The notes under the pieces are model-generated. The model made no database searches. It worked only from the letters and a program-made list of their open reading frames with translations, and was not told the DNA's origin. DNA of 14,177 bases, from contig JALRJW010000024.1 of NCBI GenBank assembly GCA_023268955.1, positions 1 to 14,177 of the forward strand. The letters run 5' to 3'. The DNA is from Aliarcobacter sp. (GTDB taxonomy: Bacteria > Campylobacterota > Campylobacteria > Campylobacterales > Arcobacteraceae). Of the stretch, positions 7,633 to 14,176 are shown one piece after another. The translations under genes and the position numbers were made by a program. How positions within the stretch are numbered: the stretch's first letter is position 1; every line of letters begins with the position of its first letter.

Positions 7633-8227
7633 TGTATTTCCACTCTTCTATTGGTTTAAATTGGTCATTTTCTTTATTGTAAACATAGATATTTCCATTT
7701 TCAATATCATAATACCAACCATGAATTGAGATTTTATCTTCATTTGATAACTTGTTAATTTCAGGATAAGTCATAAGATTGTCAAGTTGATGTCTAATTG
7801 AGTTTCTTTCTGTAACCCTATACATCTCTTCTTCAGTATTAAATCTCTTATTTCTTAGGGTTCTTTCTTTTGCTTGTGCTCCAAGTTTTAGCCAAGTTTT
7901 AATATGAATATATGACTCATCATCTGGAATATCATGGTATAAACTTTTACAAGCACCACAGTGTGAATGTCCACAAACAATAATATGTTTAACCTTTAAA
8001 ACGGAAACTGCAAATTGAATAGCAGCGGCGCTTCCATGGAAATCTTCATCATGTTTATATGGTGGAATAAAATTTCCAACATTTCTTAAAATAAACATAT
8101 CACCTGGTTTTGTTCCTAGCATCAAATCGGGTGTAACCCTTGAATCAGAACAACCAATAAATAAAACTTCAGGTTTTTGTCCTTCTTTTACAAGTCTTTT
8201 TAACTTGAGCAAATCTAGCAGTCTCAA
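7625..8227 (-). CDS. Beta-class carbonic anhydrase, 5' end lost at the phage join
   Basis: Zinc enzyme that interconverts CO2 and bicarbonate. Zinc ligands are visible as C26 (CSDSR), H87 and C90 (HSHC), with the D28/R30 pair of the beta class; PGDMFILRNVGNFIPP and FHGSAAAIQFAV are typical family segments. Bacterial homologues begin with about 20-30 more residues (a helix ahead of the GQKPEVLFIG strand). Here only KRLVKEGQ and onward is recognisable. The frame opens at a TTG at 8227 whose first codons (MRLLDLLK) are read from phage tail DNA out of frame, so this start is an artefact of the join. Authentic gene is about 7625-8203. Its promoter and ribosome binding site are not in the window. 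It heads an operon with the small membrane protein and mqnE. Confidence 0.9.
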   Translation of the reverse strand: MRLLDLLKLKRLVKEGQKPEVLFIGCSDSRVTPDLMLGTKPGDMFILRNVGNFIPPYKHDEDFHGSAAAIQFAVSVLKVKHIIVCGHSHCGACKSLYHDIPDDESYIHIKTWLKLGAQAKERTLRNKRFNTEEEMYRVTERNSIRHQLDNLMTYPEINKLSNEDKISIHGWYYDIENGNIYVYNKENDQFKPIEEWKYNA

Positions 8228-8942
8228 TAACTACATCTATCTCGGCTTCGTCAGAATACGCGCCTTCTGTAATCGTTGTCCTGCCTTGAGAATCAACGGT
8301 TTTGGTTGAGTAGTCTATAATACCAAAACTTGCCCCGTATTGAGAATCACCAATTGTAAGGGCTGTTCCAAACACTAAAGCCCCGCATTTAACGTCTCCA
8401 GAGCCATTAAACACAACATTTATTTCTGCGTTGGCGTATGGTGGAAGCCCAATAACAGACAAATCAGTTTTTCTTTCAATGGCTGTAAAAAAGTAATCGT
8501 ACCAATTAGTTATCCCTGAATAGCTAATCATAGGGAAATTTGTATTGTAAATTATTCCTTCTATTGGGTCAGTCATAATGACATCAATAGATTCACAATC
8601 TACATTGACCGCAGCTAACGCAGTAACCACTTGTCCTTGATTAACAGTTACATCAATACCGTTTGCTTGAACCGTCTGCTCTTGGATTACATTGTTAAAC
8701 ATTTTCCAAGCATTAGTGCTAGATACTACTGTCCACCAAGTTCCATCGTCAGTTGTTGGGTCATTTCCAACATTGCCAGATTGAGCCGATTGGTAAATCG
8801 TATGGATATTTGGCGTAGTAACTATTACACGATCACCAGAAGCATAGGTAGTTCCTATCAACCATGCGGCGTAATCGTTCTCAGGGACATCTGTGGAGGT
8901 TAAAGTGCTATCCGTAACCGCCTGTGACTTAATTACTTTCAT
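8169..8942 (-). CDS. Phage distal tail/virion protein with chitin-binding-like module, 3' end lost
   Basis: First gene after the tape measure: its ATG follows the tape measure TAG after a single base, with GAGGG in the end of that gene as ribosome binding site. Residues about 24-75 (WLIGTTYASGDRVI, IYQSAQSGNVG, GTWW) have the pattern of a small carbohydrate-binding module of the chitin-binding (family 5/12) type, with spaced aromatic residues. The remainder (RTTITEGAYSDEAEIDVVIETARFAQVKK) resembles proteins often found just behind the tape measure in siphoviruses, where a similar segment is followed by roughly 60 more residues. Here the reading leaves phage sequence after about residue 247 and ends in carbonic anhydrase DNA read out of frame (CKRRTKT). 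Role is inferred: tail tip structure and possibly attachment to surface glycan. Authentic part about 8195-8942. Confidence 0.72.
   Translation of the reverse strand: MKVIKSQAVTDSTLTSTDVPENDYAAWLIGTTYASGDRVIVTTPNIHTIYQSAQSGNVGNDPTTDDGTWWTVVSSTNAWKMFNNVIQEQTVQANGIDVTVNQGQVVTALAAVNVDCESIDVIMTDPIEGIIYNTNFPMISYSGITNWYDYFFTAIERKTDLSVIGLPPYANAEINVVFNGSGDVKCGALVFGTALTIGDSQYGASFGIIDYSTKTVDSQGRTTITEGAYSDEAEIDVVIETARFAQVKKTCKRRTKT
8190..8205. other. Join between chromosome and phage DNA
   Basis: The minus strand reads GTTAAAAAGACTTGT. In the phage frame this continues ...RFAQVKKT; in the carbonic anhydrase frame it is ...LKRLV. Base composition and codon use change here, from about 30% to about 43% G+C. 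Both genes are cut. There is no integrase, tRNA gene or direct repeat at the point. The crossover lies within the shared A-run at 8193-8203. Confidence 0.75.
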
Positions 8943-8943
8943 T

Positions 8944-11900
8944 CTATGCCCTCGTTGGCGGTAGACCGTTCTTATCCCAACGATCTTCGATTCTGGCTGT
9001 CTTAGCTACAGATTTAGCCACTACCATCATCAATTCGTTAAGATTTTGACGCAATCCTACCATTTCAGAAGTCATTGCGTCAGTAGAAGCGACTTGTGAT
9101 GCGGTTTGAACGCGCTCACCTTTATGAAGTTCTGCTATGTAACCGTCAAAAGGAACGCTTTCCAAACCGCCTGCATGAGAGCCGTCAACGTGCTGTTGTA
9201 ATACTGAGCCTGCATTTTTTAAGATCGATTCAGCTGAACCGTCAGCAATTATGTCGTTAAGGGCAGATTGAGGGACATTATTTCTAATACCGACTGCTTT
9301 AATCCATTCAGCAGCATACATATCCATTTGCTCATCGAGAGAAGTGCCTTTTTCTTTGCCTTTCTCAATAAACACGCCAAGTACAGTTCCTCTTCCGCTG
9401 CCTTCGACCCCAAGACCGTTAAATGTATGACCTGACAAATCAACATTATATCCAGCTTCTTTTGCTAAAGTGGTCAAAGTAGCGTCCAAATCCCTTAACG
9501 GTTGAACTGCTTGATTCGCTTGAGCATCAGTAGCGTTTTGCTTAAATCCTAAAGGAGCAAAGCCAGATGCAAATTGGTCCATTTGAAATATGTTTGCATC
9601 ACTCATGCCGCCAGTTTTCGCCATTGTTAAACCCGCAGTTGAAGTCGGGCTTCCACCACTGTCTAATAATTTTGCAGCAGCGGCGGCAGCAGCTATAGTC
9701 AATGTCACAGGATTTGTAGCAAGAGCTAATGCTTTAGCTCCAGCAGCACTCAAAGCGCTTCCAACTTTCGCAGCACCCGCAGCCAATGTCCCGCCCGCAG
9801 CAGCACCACCCGCAGCAGTACCTCCCGCAGCAGCAGCAGCATTAGCAGCCATGCTACTTGTTCCCGCAGCTATAGCTGATTGTGCGGCTTTAGCAGAACC
9901 TGCGTTTGCAAGAACACTCATTATCGAACTAGAAAAGCTACTAACTATCCCGCCAAACCCACTAGCAACGCTATTTACTATGCCGCCAAACGCGCCGCTA
10001 ATTCGAGACATAAATCCATCTAAACCACCGCTACCAAATAATCCTTCCATTATTTTTTGGGCGGCTATTTCAGCGGCTAATCTTTTAAACCCTTCAAGAA
10101 CGCTAGAAAAGAATGATTTAAAGTTAAGTTTGCCTTCGTCCAAAGTCCTATAAATCAAATCACCAAATGAACGCTGAACATTTTCAATCATATTTTTATA
10201 CAATTGTTGTCCATCTGTTGCTTCTTTTGCTGCTTTTGTTGAAGCGGCATAGGCTTCTTGAGAATCAAATAATTGACCAGCCAACTTTTCAATCTCTAAC
10301 CGTTCTTCCAAACTAGCATCAGCGCCAAGTTTAATTTGTTGGTTATATAAAAATTGCTCTCTTTTGGTCATTCCGACCTGAGTCATCTGCCTATTTAATT
10401 CACTTGTTAAATCTTTATATTCATTACTTAATTTTTTAGTTGAGTTAGAAACCACATCATTAATATCAATGCTGTCATCAAGAACGCCTTGATAATCGAC
10501 TGTAGTGCTTGAAAGTTGCTCTAAAATGCGTTCAGCATCTCCTGAAGCGTCAGCATAATTGTCTGTAGCAATAGTTCCCGCATTAACTAACATATTCCTG
10601 CGGTCTTCAGCTTCTGCTAAAGCATTTACAATTTCTTGCTCTCTGTTCCTTAGACTGATTACTTGATTTGAACCTGCACTGACAGCAGCATTAAACCCTT
10701 TGTTAGAGTTTTCTGCGTTCTTAAGTTGTCTTTGAACTTCAACAAGGCTGCTATTCAAATTTGAGATGTGCTCATCAACAGCGCCAACGCCTTGAGTTGC
10801 AGCAAGCGTAAGGCTTTCTGTCATTTTATCAACGCGAGAATTAGCAAGTTTTTGCAGTATTTCATATAAACCAAAAGCAGCTATGGTTATAACGCCTATC
10901 GGACCGCCCATTAAAGTTATAGCCCGACCCATAACGCCTGCAGCAGTTGCAGTTCTGGCAAACGCAACGCCAAGTGAAATGATATTTGCCAATAATTTAA
11001 CGCCAATCAATATTGCTAATTTTTGAGCTATGTTGAATGTTGTCGTTAAGTAATCTGCAAATCTGTCTGAATTAACAAATTGAATTGCTTTTTGAGCGAA
11101 ATCGGTAAGAGCTTGAACCAATTTTCTCATATTAGGTTCTGCTTGACTGCCCAATGCAATTGCTAAGCCTTCCAAACTAGAATTTAGCGCGAGCAAATCA
11201 CCATCTAAATTATCGAAATTAGTCGCGGCTTGTTCTGTGGCTATGTTAGTTCCTGTTAGCGCAGTCGTTAGTTTGCTTGTTGCATCTGCGTTTTTTAACA
11301 GTGTTGAAGCAGTAACAATCCCTTCAACTCCAAACTTTTTAGTAAGTTCAGTTACAGTTAAATTTTGTGCAGCAAGGTTTTCCAAAGCAGTGCCAAGACC
11401 AACAACAGATGGGCGTAATTTCCTATCCGTATCTGCTTCTAGTTTAAGAATGATATTCCTTAAACCTGTGCCCGCTTCACTAGCCTTCAATCCACCTGCA
11501 GCAAGCACCTGAATAGCGGCGTTAGTTTCTTCAAACCCTACTCCTGCGGCAGCAGCGGCAGCGCCCGCATTCTTTAACGCCAAAGCAGTATCAGCGATAG
11601 ATGACGCGCCAAGTTTAGAGCCTGCAGCCAATACGTTTACAAACCTTGCGGCTTCTTCTGCACCTGCACCAAATTGATTAAGCGAAGTGCCAACAGTATT
11701 AGCAGCAGACGCCAAATCAACACGAGCTGCTTCTGCCAGTTTTACCGCTTCTTTGGTTACAGAAGCCAATGCTTCGCCCGATTCGAGCAAGTCTGGTTTA
11801 GCACTTGCGATCAATTTAAACGCTTCTGCGGCTTGTGATGCAGACAAAGTGGTAGAGCGACCAATCTCTAATGATTGCTGTTTTAAAAACTCTAGGTCTT

Positions 11901-12135
11901 TCCCTGTAGCTCCAGTAATTGCAGACAATTCGCTAATCGAAGAACTGAAGGCTCTTGTGTCGTTGGCTATTTTAGTTAATACACTTCCTGCCCCGAGAGC
12001 AGCAAAAGCAGCACCGAGCACTTTAACTGCGCCAGATGCTATCGTGGTTTTCTTGCCTAATTGATCTAACGCAGCTTCAGACTCTTTTACGCCTTTGGCT
12101 TGCGCTTCAATTATTACTTTATACAGATCAACCAT
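8944..12135 (-). CDS. Phage tail tape measure protein
   Basis: A 1063-residue tape measure protein; it sets tail length and helps DNA pass into the cell. The N-terminal third (about 65-330, with SAITGATGKDLEFLKQQS, STTLSASQAAEAF, AGGLKASEAGTGLRN) matches the TP901-type core. Two hydrophobic segments follow (about 368-391 and 406-425), then a long helical, coiled-coil-like middle. An Ala/Gly-rich stretch lies at about 735-830, encoded by many GCN codons. The end has HAGGLESVPFDGYIAELHKGER, a common closing motif of these proteins. At the usual approximate scale of 0.15 nm per residue, it implies a tail of order 150 nm (inference). Good ribosome binding site (AGGAAG) before the ATG at 12135, two bases after the T-frame stop. 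G+C is far above the chromosomal genes. Several antisense open frames over it are shadows of the Ala-rich coding. Confidence 0.93.
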   Translation of the reverse strand: MVDLYKVIIEAQAKGVKESEAALDQLGKKTTIASGAVKVLGAAFAALGAGSVLTKIANDTRAFSSSISELSAITGATGKDLEFLKQQSLEIGRSTTLSASQAAEAFKLIASAKPDLLESGEALASVTKEAVKLAEAARVDLASAANTVGTSLNQFGAGAEEAARFVNVLAAGSKLGASSIADTALALKNAGAAAAAAGVGFEETNAAIQVLAAGGLKASEAGTGLRNIILKLEADTDRKLRPSVVGLGTALENLAAQNLTVTELTKKFGVEGIVTASTLLKNADATSKLTTALTGTNIATEQAATNFDNLDGDLLALNSSLEGLAIALGSQAEPNMRKLVQALTDFAQKAIQFVNSDRFADYLTTTFNIAQKLAILIGVKLLANIISLGVAFARTATAAGVMGRAITLMGGPIGVITIAAFGLYEILQKLANSRVDKMTESLTLAATQGVGAVDEHISNLNSSLVEVQRQLKNAENSNKGFNAAVSAGSNQVISLRNREQEIVNALAEAEDRRNMLVNAGTIATDNYADASGDAERILEQLSSTTVDYQGVLDDSIDINDVVSNSTKKLSNEYKDLTSELNRQMTQVGMTKREQFLYNQQIKLGADASLEERLEIEKLAGQLFDSQEAYAASTKAAKEATDGQQLYKNMIENVQRSFGDLIYRTLDEGKLNFKSFFSSVLEGFKRLAAEIAAQKIMEGLFGSGGLDGFMSRISGAFGGIVNSVASGFGGIVSSFSSSIMSVLANAGSAKAAQSAIAAGTSSMAANAAAAAGGTAAGGAAAGGTLAAGAAKVGSALSAAGAKALALATNPVTLTIAAAAAAAKLLDSGGSPTSTAGLTMAKTGGMSDANIFQMDQFASGFAPLGFKQNATDAQANQAVQPLRDLDATLTTLAKEAGYNVDLSGHTFNGLGVEGSGRGTVLGVFIEKGKEKGTSLDEQMDMYAAEWIKAVGIRNNVPQSALNDIIADGSAESILKNAGSVLQQHVDGSHAGGLESVPFDGYIAELHKGERVQTASQVASTDAMTSEMVGLRQNLNELMMVVAKSVAKTARIEDRWDKNGLPPTRA

Positions 12136-12137
12136 AA

Positions 12138-12419
12138 TTACTTCCTAAAATTGCCTTCGCGCAACGCTGCTTTAATTGCATCGTCCACTGGTCTTGGGGC
12201 GTCTATGCTTCGGTAAGGAGACGGAGCAGTGCTGTCTTGATACCGTTGAGCGCATGAACTGTAAATCGTTGAAAGTCTTTTTATAGTGTTACTTTCCCAC
12301 ACACTTAATTTGATACCTGTTAAATTGCACCAGCTACTTATATCGTGCCATGTCAATTCGCTCGGTCCAATCTGATTGAGCAAGTCTATGACATAAGAAA
12401 AAGGCGCTATGTCGGGCAT
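12138..12419 (-). CDS. T-frame part of the tail assembly chaperone (reached by frameshift)
   Basis: From the ATG at 12419 this frame encodes 93 residues, but the frame is open further upstream, back through the G stop to the slippery site. Its PSELTWHDISSWCNLTGIKLSVWESNTIKRLSTIY has the 'L-T-W-x-D-I-x-x-W...W-E-x-x-x-(I/L)-x-x-L-(S/D)' pattern seen in small phage tail assembly proteins of the lambda gpT position. No convincing ribosome binding site is evident before 12419. It is therefore most likely the C-terminal domain of the GT fusion (12138-12919) and not an independent gene. In lambda-type phages the T domain is thought to recruit tail tube subunits onto the tape measure. It ends two bases before the tape measure start. 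Confidence 0.75.
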   Translation of the reverse strand: MPDIAPFSYVIDLLNQIGPSELTWHDISSWCNLTGIKLSVWESNTIKRLSTIYSSCAQRYQDSTAPSPYRSIDAPRPVDDAIKAALREGNFRK

Positions 12420-12919
12420 AATAGGGTCAGGATTTGACTCTATTCGTGCCTTCGTAGCGCCTTTCTGGTTCGTAGTGAGCCAAGCCCAATAGCGAACATA
12501 ATCTTCAAGTAACTGGTTTAGGCTAAAAAATAATTAGCCCTGTCAGCAGCAGCCTCTAACACTTGCTCCGCAATCCATGATCGCTTTTCGTATAGCATCA
12601 AGGCATTCTCTTTGTTGCACTTCAGAGCTTCCTCGTTGTATACGATGTTCGACCAAGAGACGGTGCATTCGGCTAGAATCTCACGGAGTGAGCGTTCTAC
12701 TTCAGCTTCAGGCACTTTCCCATTGCGGTACTTGTTTGCGTTTTTAGCTTGAATCCGTTTTGCTGTTTGATTCCATTTAGCGGAGTCTTTGCCAAGAACC
12801 TTGATAACAAGATTATTGCCCTTTTCGTCCTCTAAAATCTCACCAGTTACAGGGTGAGCCAGCTCAACAGTAATACCGCTATTCGCAGCTTCTTTCAGAT
12901 CAAATTGCGCTAAATCCAT
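12138..12919 (-). CDS. GT tail assembly chaperone fusion by programmed -1 frameshift
   Basis: Predicted product of about 260 residues: 132 from the G frame (12919 to the slippery heptamer at 12524-12530), then 35 residues starting SLNQLLEDYVRYWAWL, then the 93 residues of the T frame. I followed the -1 frame codon by codon from the heptamer and it stays open across the G stop and joins the T frame exactly. In lambda and many other long-tailed phages the minor fusion product is made in a few percent of translations, binds the tape measure, and is absent from the finished virion. The position between tail tube and tape measure genes is the standard one. Sequence-based; the shift itself is not shown. 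Confidence 0.8.
12518..12919 (-). CDS. Tail assembly chaperone, G-like
   Basis: A 133-residue protein in the lambda gpG position, between tail tube and tape measure. It has a small N-terminal strand-rich part (ITVELAHPVTGEIL) and a helical, charged C-terminal half containing CTVSWSNI and MLYEKRSWIAEQVLEAAADRANYF. Both features are common in siphovirus tail chaperones: a TGE-type hairpin and a W-rich helix. The ATG at 12919 has AAGG about 10 bases before it and follows the tail tube stop by 11 bases. The final codons (TAT TTT TTA GCC TAA) contain the slippery heptamer. It should coat the tape measure during tail assembly and be released afterwards. Intact; phage-type base composition. Confidence 0.78.
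   Translation of the reverse strand: MDLAQFDLKEAANSGITVELAHPVTGEILEDEKGNNLVIKVLGKDSAKWNQTAKRIQAKNANKYRNGKVPEAEVERSLREILAECTVSWSNIVYNEEALKCNKENALMLYEKRSWIAEQVLEAAADRANYFLA
12524..12530 (-). promoter_or_regulatory. -1 frameshift slippery heptamer T TTT TTA
   Basis: On the minus strand the zero frame reads TAT TTT TTA GCC TAA, giving the canonical X XXY YYZ heptamer T TTT TTA. The G stop comes one codon later. A -1 slip continues AGC CTA AAC CAG... into the T frame. AGCCTAA (12518-12524) can pair with TTGGGCT (12483-12489) with one G-U pair, but it starts right at the heptamer, closer than the usual 5-9 base spacer, so this stimulator is doubtful. Confidence 0.8.
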
Positions 12920-12930
12920 TCTTAGTTACC

Positions 12931-13374
12931 TTATGCAGTAACTGTCGAACGAGTGCGCTCCAGCTGAATAGTCTTTTGAACTATTGAGTCTGCGCCCCCA
13001 GCGACAGTGTCAAATGAAACTACTTTACCAGTGAAATAGTCGATTGTGCCATCTTGGTAAGTTACTTCGAAAGCATAATCTGCATCATCTGTAAGCGCCG
13101 CTTGGATAATGACTTGTCCTGCGTCATCGTCATCACGGTTTACAGTGATTGTGTCTGCGCCGTTGTTGTAAGTACCTTTGTACTTATCAGTGCTGCGCTG
13201 CGCGATAGGGTTGCTAGTTACGACATTGTAAACTTGACCGCCCGCAGTCCAATCAGTTACCTGACCAACAAGGGCAAAAGTTAGGGCGCCATAACCTGCG
13301 GCGTCATAAGTAGCGGGAAGGCTTGCCGATACACCAATCGTGGTTTCGACAAGAGTTTGTACTGTATTAGGCAT
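12931..13374 (-). CDS. Phage tail tube (major tail) protein
   Basis: A 147-residue protein that would form the tail tube rings. The layout fits the tail-tube fold: alternating strands through WTAGGQVYNVVTSNPIAQRSTDKYKG, a NNGADTITVNRDDDDAG loop, YAFEVTYQDGTIDYFTGKVVSF, and a closing QKTIQLERTRS. The segment 'F(T)GKV.S......V....(I/L).(R/S)' near the end is common to gpV/TP901-1-type tube proteins. Strong ribosome binding site (GAGGTGAT) ahead of the ATG at 13374, consistent with high expression of a major structural protein. It lies 3 bases after the DUF4128-like gene and 11 before the chaperone. Family inferred from fold pattern and gene order. Confidence 0.8.
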   Translation of the reverse strand: MPNTVQTLVETTIGVSASLPATYDAAGYGALTFALVGQVTDWTAGGQVYNVVTSNPIAQRSTDKYKGTYNNGADTITVNRDDDDAGQVIIQAALTDDADYAFEVTYQDGTIDYFTGKVVSFDTVAGGADSIVQKTIQLERTRSTVTA

Positions 13375-13377
13375 AAA

Positions 13378-13776
13378 TCACCTCGTTATAAATGAAATAT
13401 ATCGTATCGAAACGACAAGTGTGTACCAAGCATCTTCAACAATCCCTGCTTGGCGGTCTACTGAGCGTATTGTCGCAGATTGTCCAGAATATGCAACGCT
13501 ACTCCCAATAGGGTAATGCGCCATAATCTGCTCTGCTTTAGTTTTAGCAGCGATGGCTCCACCATCAGCAGGATAACGCAAAATTATTCTGAACAAGCCG
13601 CTAGTTTCATTCATATCGGCAAGTGTCAGACTATCTATCGGATTCGGCAAGTGTATAAGTTCCGCGAACGCAGTCCCAGACACAGGCGTGTACGGCATAT
13701 TTTCATAATCTACTGGAAGCCCAAAAGCGCCATCAACAAACGACTGAACAAATGCTTGGTCGATTTTGAGGCTCAT
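13378..13776 (-). CDS. DUF4128-like protein, probable tail terminator
   Basis: A 132-residue protein. It shows the DUF4128 pattern: a helix at the N-terminus, 'VDYENMPYTPVSGTAFAELIHLP', a GLFRIILRYPADGG strand pair, a helix with AAKTKAEQIMAHYPIGS, and a final VVSIRYISF strand. Members in this position (after the gp10-like gene, before the tail tube) are generally taken as tail terminators that cap the tube where it meets the head; that role is inferred from position and family. The start overlaps the gp10-like stop as ATGA (13773-13776). Intact. Confidence 0.75.
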   Translation of the reverse strand: MSLKIDQAFVQSFVDGAFGLPVDYENMPYTPVSGTAFAELIHLPNPIDSLTLADMNETSGLFRIILRYPADGGAIAAKTKAEQIMAHYPIGSSVAYSGQSATIRSVDRQAGIVEDAWYTLVVSIRYISFITR

Positions 13777-14132
13777 TTTGCAAACTTCCTAATGTTTGTT
13801 TCGATTCTGGCTATGTTTTTAGCCACCATTCCGTCTCGTTGCTCCCAAACACCTACGTAAGGCAGGTTATTGGTCAGATAGGTAACTTCATTAACGCCGC
13901 CTATCTTAGATTCCATATCTCGAACAGTTTGTGCGCCGTTTTTATCTAGCCTATCTATGTCGCTTTGGGCAGGGCTTCCGACTGTGGTTTGCCAGTTTCC
14001 TTTCATGCGACCAGTATCAACGCGAGTATTCTCAATAACGCCTGTGAATAGCTCAATCCAAACAGACCTAACGAACTCATCGAGCGTAGCATTGGCGCGT
14101 TTGGCTATTTGGTCAGCGTTTTTGATAATCAT
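13773..14132 (-). CDS. HK97 gp10-like tail completion protein
   Basis: A 119-residue protein with family hallmarks: a long N-terminal helix, 'TRVDTGRMKGNWQTTVGSP' near residues 37-55 and 'YLTNNLPYVGVWEQRDGMVAKNI' near 84-106. Proteins of this type belong to the HK97 gp10/lambda gpZ group and act at the head-tail joint or in finishing the tail. The ATG at 14132 overlaps the end of the upstream gene (ATGA), and its TGA overlaps the next start in the same way. It fixes the phage module as head-proximal to the right and tail-tip to the left. Intact. Confidence 0.83.
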   Translation of the reverse strand: MIIKNADQIAKRANATLDEFVRSVWIELFTGVIENTRVDTGRMKGNWQTTVGSPAQSDIDRLDKNGAQTVRDMESKIGGVNEVTYLTNNLPYVGVWEQRDGMVAKNIARIETNIRKFAK

Positions 14133-14176
14133 CGTCTAGCCTGTACGAAATAAACCAACGGTATTCCCGCAGGGCG
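14129..14176 (-). CDS. 3' end of an upstream phage gene, cut by the window edge
   Basis: Of the three minus-strand frames, one codes RPAGIPLVYFVQARR and ends in a TGA that overlaps the gp10-like start as ATGA. That overlap is like the one between the next two genes, so I take it as a coupled upstream gene, probably a head-tail connector-region protein by position. Only 15 residues are visible, so family cannot be named, and another frame could be the coding one. Confidence 0.4.
   Translation of the reverse strand, partial: RPAGIPLVYFVQARR

Noticed and set aside
8169..8227. Genuine overlapping start of carbonic anhydrase inside the phage gene (TTG at 8227).
   Set aside because: The first eight residues come from tail-protein DNA read out of frame, and they do not resemble carbonic anhydrase N-termini.
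8190..8240. Phage attachment site.
   Set aside because: No tRNA, integrase or direct repeat is seen, and the phage side ends within a structural gene, not at a module edge.
9590..10153. 187-residue plus-strand open frame rich in Ala and Pro.
   Set aside because: It is antisense to the Ala/Gly-rich part of the tape measure gene. Repeated GCN codons read backwards give stop-free frames, and it has no ribosome binding site or family resemblance.
11687..12064. 125-residue plus-strand open frame, and a similar one at 11237-11512.
   Set aside because: Both lie antisense to the conserved TP901-type core of the tape measure and have shadow-like composition.
12138..12419. T frame as a free-standing 93-residue gene.
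   Set aside because: No convincing ribosome binding site precedes 12419, and the frame is open upstream to a well-placed slippery heptamer. The fusion explains it better.
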